Below are positions 23,519-33,449 of a stretch of DNA of 64,000 bases, one piece after another. Made by a program: the position numbers and the translations under genes. The stretch is from Maea johnstoni. Taxonomy: Eukaryota > Annelida > Polychaeta > Spionida > Magelonidae. Below the pieces are notes generated by a model that searched no databases, was not told the DNA's origin, and saw nothing but the letters and a program-made list of their open reading frames with translations. How positions within the stretch are numbered: the stretch's first letter is position 1; every line of letters starts with the position of its first letter. The DNA is taken from positions 19,846,873 through 19,910,872 of the forward strand of contig OZ012690.1 in NCBI GenBank assembly GCA_963942565.1. Reading direction: 5' to 3'.

Positions 23519-24486
23519 TACTGCTCACAGCAGTCAAGTCTGACATCATTGAAGACATCTTTCATGCAAAAGCATAATAGGGAATACATTTCAAAGAGAA
23601 ATGTTCCTCAGACCAATACCAACTACTCTTCTTCAAATATTTTGTAATATCATTTTTAATTTCCAAGTTATCGTCAAAAGTATCAAAGATCCAGACGACA
23701 ATTTCTATAGGAACTCTTAAGCATTAATAGGTTAAATATTTGATGCAGAAATGGTAATCTGAACATTATCAACAACTCTTCTTCAAATATTTTGAAAAAT
23801 CCTTCTTCATTTCCAAGTTATCGTCAAAAGTATCATAGATCCAGACGACAGTTTCTATAGGATCTCTGAAGCATTAATAGGTTAAATATTTGATCCAGAA
23901 ATGGTAATCAGAACATAACCAACAACTCTCCTTCAAATATGTTGTAATATCATTCTTCATTTCCAAGTTATTGTCAAAAGTATCGTAGATCCAGACGACA
24001 ATTTCTATAGGAACTCTTAAGCATTAATAGGTTAAACATTTGATGCAGAAATGGTAATCAGAACATTACCAACAACTCTTCTTCAAATATTTTGAAAAAT
24101 CATTCTTCATTTCCAAGTTATTGTCAAAAGTATCAAAGATCCAGACGTTAATTTCTATAGGATCTCTTAAGCATTAATAGGTTAAATATTTTATGCAGAA
24201 ATGGTAATCAGAACATTACCAACAACTCTCCCTCAAATATTTTGTGATATCATTCTTCATTCCCAAGTTATTGTCAAAAGTATCATAGATCCAGACAACA
24301 GTTTCTATAGGATCTCTTAAGCATTAATAGGTTAAATATTTGATGAAGAAATGGTAATCAGAACATAACCAACAACTCTCCTTCAAATATTTTGTAATAT
24401 TATTCTTCATTTCCAAGTTATCGTCAAAAGTATCGTAGATCCAGACGACAATTTCTATGGTAACTCGTAAGCAATTTATGGGTTAA
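23519..24486 (+). mobile_element. E-family TTAA MITE with internal 150-bp amplification
   Basis: Starts TTAACCCATATACTGC and ends TTATGGGTTAA. The body of a normal E element (AATGGTAATCAGAACAT, CAACAACTCTCCTTCAAATA, TCCAAGTTATCGTCAAAAGT, GATCCAGACGACA) is repeated in tandem. Confidence 0.75.
23581..24486. repeat. 150-bp satellite-like array, 6 units
   Basis: GGTTAAATATTTGATGCAG-like unit boundaries fall at 23731, 23881, 24031, 24181, 24331 and 24482, so the spacing is exactly 150 for four intervals and 151 for the last. Alternate units are more alike (GGAACTCTTAAG versus GGATCTCTTAAG), hinting at a higher-order two-unit pattern. Each unit carries TTAA near its end. Confidence 0.9.
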
Positions 24487-24671
24487 ATATAGGCCTCAGA
24501 CAGCACGGTGGCCCCAGAGAAGCATTAAGTAGCAGGCTCTCTGATATCACAGGCTCAGCTTCCATATTACCACTGACCGACCAATATCAAACACGCCTTT
24601 GATGATTATTGCAGCAGGGTCGGTGTGTCAGGTCTTAGCGGCCTTCCACATGTGACATGTTTATTGCCTAT

Positions 24672-24901
24672 AACCCTTTCACACCCAGCACCCAGGAGAA
24701 GCCAGACTATTTTGGCGATAACTATCTCTGAAAAGTTTTTTTTTGAAAATATTTGAAACAGAAATGTTAATAACATCACAACCAACAATTTTCATTCAAA
24801 TAATTTTCAAAATCTTGTTTTATTGCCGATTTATTTTCTTGAGTATCATTGAAGCAGACGACACTTTACACGAGGAGATTTTGAGCGTGAGTGGTTTAAG
24901 T
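24672..24901 (+). mobile_element. E-family MITE
   Basis: Begins AACCCTTTCACACCCAGC and ends GAGTGGTTTAAG. The ATTTGAAACAGAAATGTTAA and CATTCAAATAATTTTC blocks match E. The ends are diverged. Confidence 0.6.
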
Positions 24902-25045
24902 GGCCAGTATCAAGCGGACCAAGCTACATTAAGGATAATGTGGCAATGATAAGAGTGCTTTTCATTGTTCCCTGCTCAATTTGCTTAGGTGCCTTTTATC
25001 ACCTCGATTACATTATCTAGCGGATTAAACATTGACTTTTCTGCT

Positions 25046-25084
25046 TGACCTTCAGTAGTGGAAGGTCGCTGGAGGTCAAGGTCA
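25046..25084. promoter_or_regulatory. Nuclear-receptor half-site cluster
   Basis: TGACCT at 25046, GAAGGTCG at about 25061, and two abutting AGGTCA half-sites at 25073-25084. The last lies in TCAAGGTCA, the extended half-site used by SF-1/ERR-type receptors. The setting is a repeat-free stretch. Function is inference. Confidence 0.35.
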
Positions 25085-25200
25085 ACTAGAGGATAGAGAA
25101 AGAGGTGATGGCCAATGATTGTCCTGATAGTGGTTAAAGAGTGAGCTTATTTGGCAGGGTCTCTGGATCATGATGCAACCATGCTCTCCAGGTCACGTCC

Positions 25201-25413
25201 TTAACCCTTCTAATGTTGAGGCAACGTTTATTTAAAGCACAAGCACGCAAAGATTTTCGAAAATCATCTAAATCCTGTCATGTTGGTATTTATTTGATAG
25301 CACTCGCTGAGTACTCTCAGATGAGTACACGTTTGGCAGGGTTTCAGTCATTTTTTAGGTTTTACACGTCATTTTCTATTGGCAAAATTAGCATCCAGCA
25401 GCATAAGAGTTAA
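25201..25413 (-). mobile_element. A-family TTAA MITE
   Basis: Complete reverse copy. Its right TTAA (25410-25413) is also the left TTAA of the next copy. Confidence 0.8.
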
Positions 25414-25629
25414 CCCTTTCAATAGCTGAGACAACTTTTGTCTAGGACACAAGAACTCAAAAGATTTGGAAAATCACCTAAATCCTGTCATGTTGGTATT
25501 CACTGGAAAGCTCTTCATTGAGTTTTAACATATGAGTACCCATTTGCCATGGTTTCAGACATTTTTCAACTTTTTTTCACATTATTTTGCATTGGCAAAA
25601 TTAGCCACCACCAGCAGCACAAGGGTTAA
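25410..25629 (-). mobile_element. A-family TTAA MITE
   Basis: A second reverse copy fused to the previous one through a single shared TTAA. It ends ACAAGGGTTAA, which in turn starts another TTAACCTATTCATGCC sequence. Confidence 0.8.
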
Positions 25630-25673
25630 CCTATTCATGCCTGACTGCAGAGTATTCCTCATGAGAGGCATTA

Positions 25674-25896
25674 ACCCATTTGTGCCTGCAGCGCTCAAAC
25701 CACCTCACTATTTTGGTGATATCTCTCTTACAAAAGCAGTTTTTAGGAAACATTTGAAGGAGAAATGTAAATCAGACACTAACGAACAACTCCCATTCAA
25801 ATATTTTCCCATTTATACCTAATTGCTAAGTTATTCACAAAAGTAATATAGGTCCAGAGGATAATGTCAAGAAAATTTCAGGCGTAAATGGGTTAC
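25674..25896 (+). mobile_element. E-family TTAA MITE
   Basis: Left end TTAACCCATTTGTGCCTGC and right end GGCGTAAATGGGTTA are good inverted repeats. The interior has CATTTGAAGGAGAAATG and CTCCCATTCAAATATTTT, an internal inverted pair typical of E. It encodes no protein. Confidence 0.75.
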
Positions 25897-26025
25897 ACAA
25901 TTATTGCAGTACTTTAGACCACATGGCTATGGAGACATTTGTCCCCATCCAGTTTTACAGCCTGAATTCTAGGCGAGGTGAAAGCTTGTGAAGGGACAAG
26001 GTTGGCTTTATGTAGACTAATCTGC

Positions 26026-26050
26026 GCATCTCATTAGCATCTCATTAGCA
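26026..26050. promoter_or_regulatory. Duplicated CATCTCATTAGCA motif
   Basis: CATCTCATTAG occurs twice back to back in a repeat-free, GC-richer stretch (25980-26230). CATTAG/CTAATG cores suit homeodomain proteins. An enhancer role is speculative. Confidence 0.3.
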
Positions 26051-26236
26051 GCAGGCGCCTGTGTCTGCCACCACCGCCTGATCAGTGGGCTCTGTGTGAC
26101 TCGCATCGATTCCCGCCGCCCAGAATGGATCTACTTGTTCCCATCTATTGATTCTCTCCTCTATACGAGGCCCATTGTAATATTGACCTGGGACAATGAC
26201 TGCCTGGAGGACAGACAGAGGTAGCGCAGCCTACCC

Positions 26237-26453
26237 TTAACCCTTCCAATGCTGAGGCTACTTTCGTCCAAAGGACAAGGATGCAAAGACTTTTGAAAAC
26301 CATCTAAACCCGGTCATATTGGTATCCATTGGATAGCTCTCGCTGAGTACTCTCAGATGAGTACCCATTTGCCAGGGATTCAGTAATATTTCAGGTTTTT
26401 CACATCATTTTGTATTGGCAGAATTGGACACCAGCAGCATACGTAAGGTTTAA
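26237..26453 (-). mobile_element. A-family TTAA MITE
   Basis: Reverse copy with a 4-base insertion in the right end (CATACGTAAGGTTTAA). Confidence 0.75.
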
Positions 26454-27594
26454 CAAATGAAGCTGAGAATATCAATTTGGAATTCCAGTTTTCATCACGT
26501 TTTCTGCCATATTGGGGGTAGGTCTACTAGCTAGTTGTAAGTCAGGTAGAGGAAACCATAGTTATAACCCGGTCAAAATCACTGTCTAACCCCAAGTCAC
26601 TGATAACTTTCTTCCTTGCCCTGGCCAGAATTTACATGCGTTCTGTGGTGACAGACAGCTAGCCGTCCGAGTGGCATCGCCTGAGATTGCACGACCATCA
26701 GGACAGGATGGGAATTTCAAGGCATTTCCTAGCATTATCCTATAAATGGGAACATCAAGGCATTTCTAGTATAATGCTAGAATTATGGGGAAATTCCCAG
26801 GGATATTCAGTTAAGTTAGGGATTAGCACATTTAAATTTTTGCAGTAGTCAAGACAATATCAATATTTTCTTAACAGTATGGTATATTAACAATATCGGT
26901 AATTAAATATTGCCTGTATCTCTGGTATAAGCTGAATGTATTTTGTGTACCTGTAAACTTAGAAAAGTTTTTAGTTTGTCACTGTTTTTCACAAAAAATC
27001 TCTCCTAGGAATTCTTAGGAACTCCCCGATACATAATTGGATAGGATCACTTCCCAAGTCTGACGTGGCCTTCTCTGCATTTTCACAAGTCTGAGCTAGT
27101 GAAGTTGCCTCTATTCCAGACCCTTATGAATTAGTAATGGTCCTCGCGAGAGACAGGTAATTTTCATTGCTGGTCAGCCGTGCATGCTGAGGGTTTACAT
27201 GATCTGATTAGAGGAACCGTCATGTAGACTTAATTAAATGCTAGATGTATAATTTCCCTCAAGAATTCTAAGTGACCACCTGTATTGCATCAGAGATAAG
27301 CCTGAAATCACCAGGGTGCATTTTGCATGCCATGTGCAATACAGCTAAATTGCATTGCACACTGTAAATATCCTGATTTTTTTTCTTCTGGATTTGGGTT
27401 TTGAATTTTGTTTATTGTCTCTTTTTCTCTCATTCCAGGCTTAATCATGAATAGTATTTAGTTGTGGAGGAAACTGTTGATTGCATGGGGAAAATACCAT
27501 ACCAAATTCATGTCAATGACCGCAAGTTTCCTCATATACCTCAAATCTCAGACCTGAGCATGCATGCAGTCACTGTGCAGTGGTGAGACAGTAG
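26454..27594. other. No recognised gene or family repeat
   Basis: A long unique-looking stretch. A pyrimidine-AG acceptor-like site (TTTCTCTCATTCCAG) occurs near 27439, but the following frames stop quickly and no donor pairs with it. Confidence 0.4.
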
Positions 27595-28041
27595 TAGGGA
27601 TGGGGATCGTTGAGAATTCTACGGTTCAGTTCGGTTCTCGGTTTTGCTTCTACGGTTCGGTTTTATCACGGTTTCCTAAACGGTTTATTAATGACATTTC
27701 TTGGATACGAAACTACGCAATGGAATGCGTGGCTGAACTTGCCTGAACTGGAAAGTTCTTGAAAGTTCCTATATACTAGCTCCCTGGGCACTTTCTCTAC
27801 GCTCAGAAGGGTTCTGAGCATAGTAAAAGTGGGCAGGGTACCAGACTTGAGAGATTTTGAAATGGCTGTTTGATCGTCGCGCTTGGCAGACATTGTGAGG
27901 CCAGCGAGGAGGTAGGTGCTGACGCCTCCAGGAACCCTGTACATGCATAGAAAACCGAACCGTGTAGAGGGAGGTCCGGTTTTTGACTGTTTAAACGCAA
28001 TGCTCAGGCCGGTTTGAACCGGTTTCCGGTTCCCATCCCTA
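27595..28041. mobile_element. hAT-type miniature element
   Basis: Termini TAGGGATGGGGATCG and GGTTCCCATCCCTA are inverted repeats, and perfect 8-bp duplications GACAGTAG flank them (27587-27594 and 28042-28049). An 8-bp duplication and TAGGGATG-type ends are diagnostic of hAT transposons (family knowledge). Both subterminal regions are packed with ACGGTTC/GGTTTTCGG/CCGGTT repeats, probable transposase-binding sites. At 447 bp it cannot encode a transposase. Confidence 0.88.
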
Positions 28042-28049
28042 GACAGTAG

Positions 28050-28732
28050 TGAGTGGGTTACTACATGCAGTCACTGCAATGCAATAGTCTTAGACTACTT
28101 GGCCAGGGAAGCCCTGTTTATTTATGCTTTTGGAGCATTTTATTCATAGTGGATATGAATTAAGAAAAACACTTTAAACTCAGTTTAAAATCAAATGAAA
28201 TATGGGCTGGCTATGATTTGATAAAGTTTAAATATCCATTAGATAACTTAAGACTAATTCATTTCTTCTTATAGCATATATTGCAGGGAACTAGCTTTTC
28301 AGGCCTAGAGATTACATTGCCTGGCTCCCAAACATTGCTGCCAGATCCCCATGATCGGGTTGGCCTGGTTGCTATATAAATGTGCGGCATTGTGGGGTGC
28401 TGTCTATGGTGCCTCTGCAACTAAAAGAAACCTGAAACTTTTCGTGATGAGAAGGAAATTTCTTCCCGATTCTTGGTGACCTATTGTGATATGACCTAAG
28501 CTATAAAGCGTCGTAAAACAGATATCCTCTTCCCCCTATTTATAGCATTGTCCTCTATGGTTGAGATTCAGTGCTAATGAGGTACTGCGGGGCGCCGGCA
28601 TGGATGAACTGCTTTCCTTCACTTGCCAGGCTGTCTACATGTAGTATTATAGGGAGATTAGTAGATTAGAGCAGGATCATAATGCATGCCTTGATGATTA
28701 AACATATGGGCCGGCTGCCAGCTTTCTCACAG
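28050..28732. other. No recognised feature
   Basis: Unique-looking DNA without a defended exon or family repeat. Confidence 0.35.
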
Positions 28733-28799
28733 TTAACCCTTATGTTGCCAGTGGCTAATTTTGCCAGCACAAAATGATGCAAAAAAGCTGAAAAATTAA
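28733..28799 (+). mobile_element. A-family MITE, left-end fragment
   Basis: The first 67 bases of a forward copy, cut at GCTGAAAAATTAA where family B copy 3 begins. Confidence 0.7.
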
Positions 28800-28802
28800 T
28801 AA

Positions 28803-28982
28803 AGCAATTAGAGGCAACTGTTGCTTTAGACCACTCGGCTATCGGGGGCAGGCCCCTTTAATTGCCTCATATTGAGGGTTTCCTGGCGGTGATACATGAT
28901 GTAACAGTCAGCCTATATGCATGGTTCAGCTTATAGTTCTTGGCAAGATTTCCTGAGCTTCAGAGGAAATATACAGCATTAA
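28803..28982 (-). mobile_element. Family B repeat with tRNA-like head, copy 3
   Basis: Minus-strand A box TAGCCGAGTGGTCTAAAGC, then the shared TTTCCTGAGCTTCAGAGG segment, ending ATACAGCATTAA. An A element sits at exactly the same TTAA as in copy 1. Confidence 0.6.
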
Positions 28983-29192
28983 CCCTTATGCTGCTGGTGG
29001 CCAATTCTGCCTATACAAAATGACGCAAAAAACCTGAAAAATGACTGAAACCCTATCAAATAGGTACTCATCAAAGAGTACTCAGTGAGAGCTTTTTGAT
29101 GATATACCAACATGACAGGGTTTGGATGGTTATCAAAAATCTTTGTATCCGTGTTCTTTGAACGAAAGTATCCTCAGCATTGGAAAGGTTAA
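28979..29192 (+). mobile_element. A-family TTAA MITE
   Basis: Full forward copy lying in family B's terminal TTAA. Its right TTAA begins a further TTAACCCATTCATCCC sequence. Confidence 0.8.
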
Positions 29193-29412
29193 CCCATTCA
29201 TCCCTCACAGGAGCATACACATAGTCTCAGAAGATCAAAAAGAAGTGCTGCTCATTAGCATAAAGTTCGATAATACTTTCAAGAGGGATTCATTGTTAAA
29301 ACCCAATAGTAAAAGCAATTTACAGTCAAGTATTCCTCCCAAGATTAATTGCTATTATCAAGGCATTTCCAAACATATCAGAGCTAAATGCTTCTGCTCC
29401 AAAATGAATGAG

Positions 29413-29614
29413 TTAACCTATTCATGACTGGAGAACTCCCTTGAATTTTGAAAATGAATTTGGAATCATGCACAAATTTGAAAAATATTTTGAAGAGAGT
29501 TTGTTTGTGCCTTTGTTCATTATTCTATCAAATATTTTCAGGAAAAAGTGTGTTTGTGGAAAGAAAATTACACCAGAATAGTTGGTTTTTGCATTGCAGG
29601 CGTGAATTGGTTAA
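29413..29614 (-). mobile_element. E-family TTAA MITE
   Basis: TTAACCTATTCATGACTGG at the left and GCAGGCGTGAATTGGTTAA at the right form inverted repeats. AATATTTTGAAGAGAG and TATCAAATATTTTCAGG reproduce the internal inverted pair of the family. Confidence 0.7.
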
Positions 29615-29841
29615 CTAATCAATGGGTAGTAAGAATAACAACCAATCACCAATCATAACACTATACTAGCCTGCTGTGCAGCAGAGGAGATCGAGATGAG
29701 AGATGTTTAATTGGGCAGTCACTATGATATACTGTGCAATATCAGCTTATGTGATGACTGTGGAATATGATACTGTGATTAGGGTTTATGGTATTACTAA
29801 GTCTAAGGGATGAAGATAAGTGGGGATTCCTCTTATCTCAC

Positions 29842-29890
29842 ATCATCATCAACATCATCATCATCATCATTATCATCGTCATCATCATCA
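29842..29890. repeat. (CAT)n microsatellite
   Basis: About 16 imperfect CAT units directly upstream of SINE C copy 1. Confidence 0.9.
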
Positions 29891-30006
29891 GGGCCTGCTC
29901 TGACGGCTGGTGGTCTAAGGCGCCGCCACTGACTGCACGCTGTGTCTCACCTCTGCCTGGGTTCGAATCCCGGCCTGGCCATGTGAGAAAGTTGCCAGTG
30001 ACTTGG
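29891..30006 (+). mobile_element. SINE C, copy cut by the duplication junction
   Basis: The A box lies in GCTGGTGGTCTAAGG (about 29906-29920) and the B box is GGTTCGAATCC (29960-29970), both well conserved polymerase III promoter parts of a tRNA-derived head. They are followed by GGCCATGTGAGAAAGTTGCC. It ends where the second duplicated unit starts. Confidence 0.8.
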
Positions 30007-30211
30007 TAAGAATGACAACCAATCACCAATCATAACACTATACTAGCCTGCTGTGCAGCAGAGGAGATCGAGATGAGAGATGTTTAATTGGGCAGTCACT
30101 ATGATATACTGTGCAATATCAGCTTATGTGATGACTGTGGAATATAATACTGTGTTTAGGGTCTTTGGTATTACACAAAGGGATAAAGATAGGTGGGGAT
30201 TCCTCTTATCT

Positions 30212-30237
30212 CACATCATCATCAACATCATCATCTG

Positions 30238-30270
<33 letters not shown>
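30212..30270. repeat. (CAT)n microsatellite
   Basis: About 19 units in the second duplicated segment, longer than its partner at 29842. Confidence 0.9.
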
Positions 30271-30271
<1 letters not shown>

Positions 30272-30506
30272 GGGCCTGCTCTGATGACCGTGTGGTCTAA
30301 GGCGCCGCCACTGACTGCACGCTGTGTCTTACCACTGCCTGGGTTCGAATCACGGCCTGGCCATGTGAGAAAGTTGCCAGTGACTTGGGGCTAGGCGGTG
30401 GTTTTCGCCGGGTACTCCGGTTTCCTCCGCTACTTACAACTGGCTAGTCACGAATTAGCCATAATTGGCACAAATGTGACGAAAGACAAAATTCCAAATT
30501 CCAAAT
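30271..30506 (+). mobile_element. SINE C, most complete copy
   Basis: A tRNA-derived head with A-box-like TGTGGTCTAAGGCG and B-box GGTTCGAATCA. The body has GTGAGAAAGTTGCCAGTGAC, then CGGTGGTTTTCGCCGGGTAC and TCCGGTTTCCTCC, then ACAACTGGCTAGTCACG. The tail of AATTCCAAATTCC grades into ATC repeats. The CCGGGTACTCCGGTTTCCTCC-type body resembles central domains shared by several animal SINE superfamilies. I do not assign one. Confidence 0.82.
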
Positions 30507-30552
30507 CATCATCATCGTTGTCGTCATCGTCATCATTATACTCAAAATCATT

Positions 30553-30632
30553 CAAGTCATTTTTCCGGCTTTTTTGCATCATTTTGTATTGACCAAATTT
30601 GCCACCAGTGAGCAGCCTAACTAAAGGGTTAA
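30553..30632 (-). mobile_element. A-family MITE, fragment
   Basis: The last 80 bases of a reverse copy (TTTTGCATCATTTTGTATTG to AAAGGGTTAA), just downstream of the SINE tail. Confidence 0.7.
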
Positions 30633-31130
30633 GAAAATTTCAAAATTTTCTCATAGGAGCCAGACAGTATTTCCAGTGGTGGCTGAACATGATTGGGTTT
30701 ACAAGATTGTGTTATGAATTCTGGCCTCATCTCTAGGGGTATTTCCCATCTGAATGGTATCATTAGAATGTAGGCGCCATAACGCGGGTTACGATCACTC
30801 CCTAGAAATTTCTCATTTGTAGCATTGTATAATTCATCATAGCGCAGTGTCCAAACTATGTGTCTGTGTGGCGTATCATTCCGTAATTTATTTGAATGGG
30901 TGATTTTACAAGTGTTGTCAGTTTTTTCTCATTTTACGATGTGCAGGAATAGGCGCGTTCAATGTGACCTCATTATGAAAGCCGGAAATTTGTGCTGCGT
31001 TAGGATCAAAGCACATGGCTCTCTTGATGTCTACGTCCCGGTGATTGTGTGAAGATCATTTGCGGCAATATTGATTTTGTACATCCAGGGGGGTCAAGAT
31101 CACAGTATGTGATGGCTGTGTGTCAGCCAG
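30633..31130. other. No supported gene
   Basis: Unique-looking sequence. A 64-codon plus-strand frame at 30858-31052 has no recognisable domain or splice bounds. Confidence 0.35.
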
Positions 31131-31151
31131 AGAGAGAGAGAGAGAGGGGGG

Positions 31152-31233
<82 letters not shown>

Positions 31234-31265
31234 GAGAGAGTCAGGGAGAGAGTCAGAGAGAGATT
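31131..31265. repeat. (AG)n microsatellite
   Basis: About 65 AG units with a G9 run near 31145 and AGTCAG interruptions at the right. It is a homopurine tract. Confidence 0.95.
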
Positions 31266-31324
31266 CAGTAATAGATTTGCAACTTAAGGTTTAAATTTGT
31301 AATCTACGTAAATGAAGCAGTTCA

Positions 31325-31575
31325 TATCATCATCATCATGATCTTTATCGTGAAGATGATGATGATTATCATAATCATCATCATTATTATCACCATTATC
31401 ATTACTATCAAGTACAGCGTCATCGAATGTATATCATCTTCATTATCATTGTCATCATTATTACCATTATCATCATTATCATAATCATTTATCATTACCT
31501 TTACCATCAATATCATCATCCCTATCATAATACCATAAGCATCATCATGATGGAATGATCTTTACCGTTAATATC

Positions 31576-31637
<62 letters not shown>

Positions 31638-31640
31638 CCA
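31325..31640. repeat. (CAT)n imperfect microsatellite cluster
   Basis: A decayed CAT/TTA array (31325-31545) is followed by a nearly pure stretch of about 20 CAT units (31575-31634). Confidence 0.9.
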
Positions 31641-32230
31641 TTACTGCTATTGCAGCCCAGCACAAACTGACATGAAAAGAATTTGATGGCCATTTGTGAC
31701 AAATTGTGTTTTTCATGAGTGATTTGCCAACTCCCACGAGGGGCATTTTCTGCGTCTTGTTTGGCGTTTGATGTGTGGCACGTTTCACGGAATCTGTCAC
31801 GAGCACTTGTTGTAGATTGATCGCTCGAGCTCCTTAATGTGTGAAATATCCCACCAGGGATTCCCCCACTTAATTACCAAATTTATTGCATGAAAAATGC
31901 TTGTCAACTAACGTCCTGCACTTGCTGACCTTGACCTTTGACCTCACGAGGTGTTCCCTCATGAGGTCCTATGCTAATGAGTGTTCGCTGCTGTTTTACA
32001 AATTAATTAAGGCCTCATGTATGCTTTGTAATCGCCAGAGGCTGAAATCAAGCTGATGAAAATGGCAGAAAAATGAGTCACATCATTTGTCTTCTTTAAA
32101 TGTCTAGGATTTTTTTTCTGAGTTAACCCATTCCCATTGTAACTGAGAATAATGATATTAAGCCGATGACAGTGAATATATAACCTAAGGCATGGATAAG
32201 ATCAAAGATAAGCGATGGATAATGAAATAG
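31641..32230. other. Repeat-free island, possible cis-regulatory DNA
   Basis: No family repeat for about 590 bases, which is unusual here. It carries clustered TGACCT half-sites, a POU-like ATGCTAATGAG at about 31970, and AATTAATTAAGG. No exon is apparent. Confidence 0.35.
31926..31944. promoter_or_regulatory. Triple TGACCT direct repeat (DR0 plus DR1)
   Basis: TGACCT at 31926, 31932 and 31939 gives a zero-spaced pair followed by a one-base-spaced pair. DR1 is the classic site for HNF4/COUP-TF/RXR-type nuclear receptors. Function is inferred from motif layout only. Confidence 0.4.
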
Positions 32231-32231
32231 T

Positions 32232-32735
32232 TGAGATGGCCCCTGTGTATACCTACATCATCATACAGGGTAGCAGCACCATTACCTATTGGAGGCGACC
32301 AGCAGCATTGGTCTGCTAGCTGAGTGATGACCATTGCTTATAATCTCAAGATGTCAAGGTGTTCAGATCTCAAAGATTTTGCCACCTGCTGAGATGGTTG
32401 CTGTGTGTACCCACATCAATATACAGGGTTAAGCACCATTGCCTATTAGAGGCGACCGGATTGGAAGGGTTTAAAGATGCCAAGGTGTGCAGATCATAAA
32501 GATTTTGCCTCCTGCTGAGATGGTCCCTGTGTGTACCTTAACTTCATCATGCAGGGTAGCACCGTTGCCTCTTGGAGGCTACCGGAAAGGAAGGGTTAAG
32601 ATGCCAAGGTGTGCAGATCCTAAAGATTTTACCACATGATGAGATGGTCCCTGCGTGTACCTACATCATCATACAGGGTAGCAGCACCATTGCTTTATTA
32701 GAGGCGACCGGCAGCATTGGTCTGCTGAGCGATGA
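32232..32735. repeat. Tandem repeat, 4 units of about 124-157 bp
   Basis: GAGATGGTCCCTGTGTGTAC recurs near 32233, 32391, 32516 and 32640. Each is followed by a CATCAT.CAGGGT block, AGGCGACCGG and AAGATGCCAAGGTGTGCAGA. The units differ by blocks present or absent (CAGCATTGGTCTGCT only in the first and last). Confidence 0.85.
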
Positions 32736-33043
32736 CTCACATGCTGCCAGCGCCTATTCCTCCTCGCAGACAGTGTGGCACCATCCTGGCAGCAGAGCAC
32801 GTTCTACTGCTACCACGTACAGGTGGTCTGGATGCATGCACACTACCACCAGTATCGTAGACACAAGAGTATGTAGGAGGAGGAGAGCATTGGCTCAGAG
32901 CTGCTGACCCACTATAGACAATAGCTGGCTCCATGCACTCGACTGCACGCGAGATCATTCGCACCCACACAGGAATATATACAGGAATATACAGGCAGGA
33001 GATGTGCAACAATAGGATTTACACATAGTGCACCTTGGCATTC

Positions 33044-33068
33044 ATTTCTATTATTGCTATCGTTGTTA

Positions 33069-33126
<58 letters not shown>

Positions 33127-33408
33127 CATCATTATCATTGTTATTGTTATTATTTTTGTTGTTATAATTATTATCATTATTATTATCATTATTAGTAATA
33201 TCATCATCATTAGCATTATTATTATTATTATCATTAATATTAACATTATTATTATTATCATCATCATTAACATTTATAATATGATAATAAACATGATTTT
33301 TGTTATTTCATTATCATCATTAACATTTTCATAATAAACACTATTTTTGGTATTTCATAATATCATTACTATTGACATTATTATAATAATCATTATTTTT
33401 CAAATTTC

Positions 33409-33449
<41 letters not shown>

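Larger units (their letters stand above)
29631..30388 (+). repeat. 377-bp tandem duplication carrying a SINE
   Basis: Copy one is 29631-30006 and copy two 30008-30388. Both run from AAGAAT(A/G)ACAACCAATCACC, through a (CAT)n tract of different length and the SINE C head, to GTTGCCAGTGACTTGG. They differ at few positions outside the microsatellite, so the duplication is recent. Confidence 0.9.

Noticed and set aside
23581-24486. CRISPR-like array
   Set aside because: The whole 150-bp unit is repeated, with no short repeat plus unique spacer pattern, and the context is animal DNA.
27541-28020. Overlapping open frames of 60-92 codons
   Set aside because: They lie inside the hAT miniature element and reflect its composition. 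No domain or start context supports them.
29896-29982. A functional tRNA gene
   Set aside because: The A and B boxes are good, but the flanking arms do not pair into a cloverleaf and the unit continues into a SINE body. It is a tRNA-derived SINE head.
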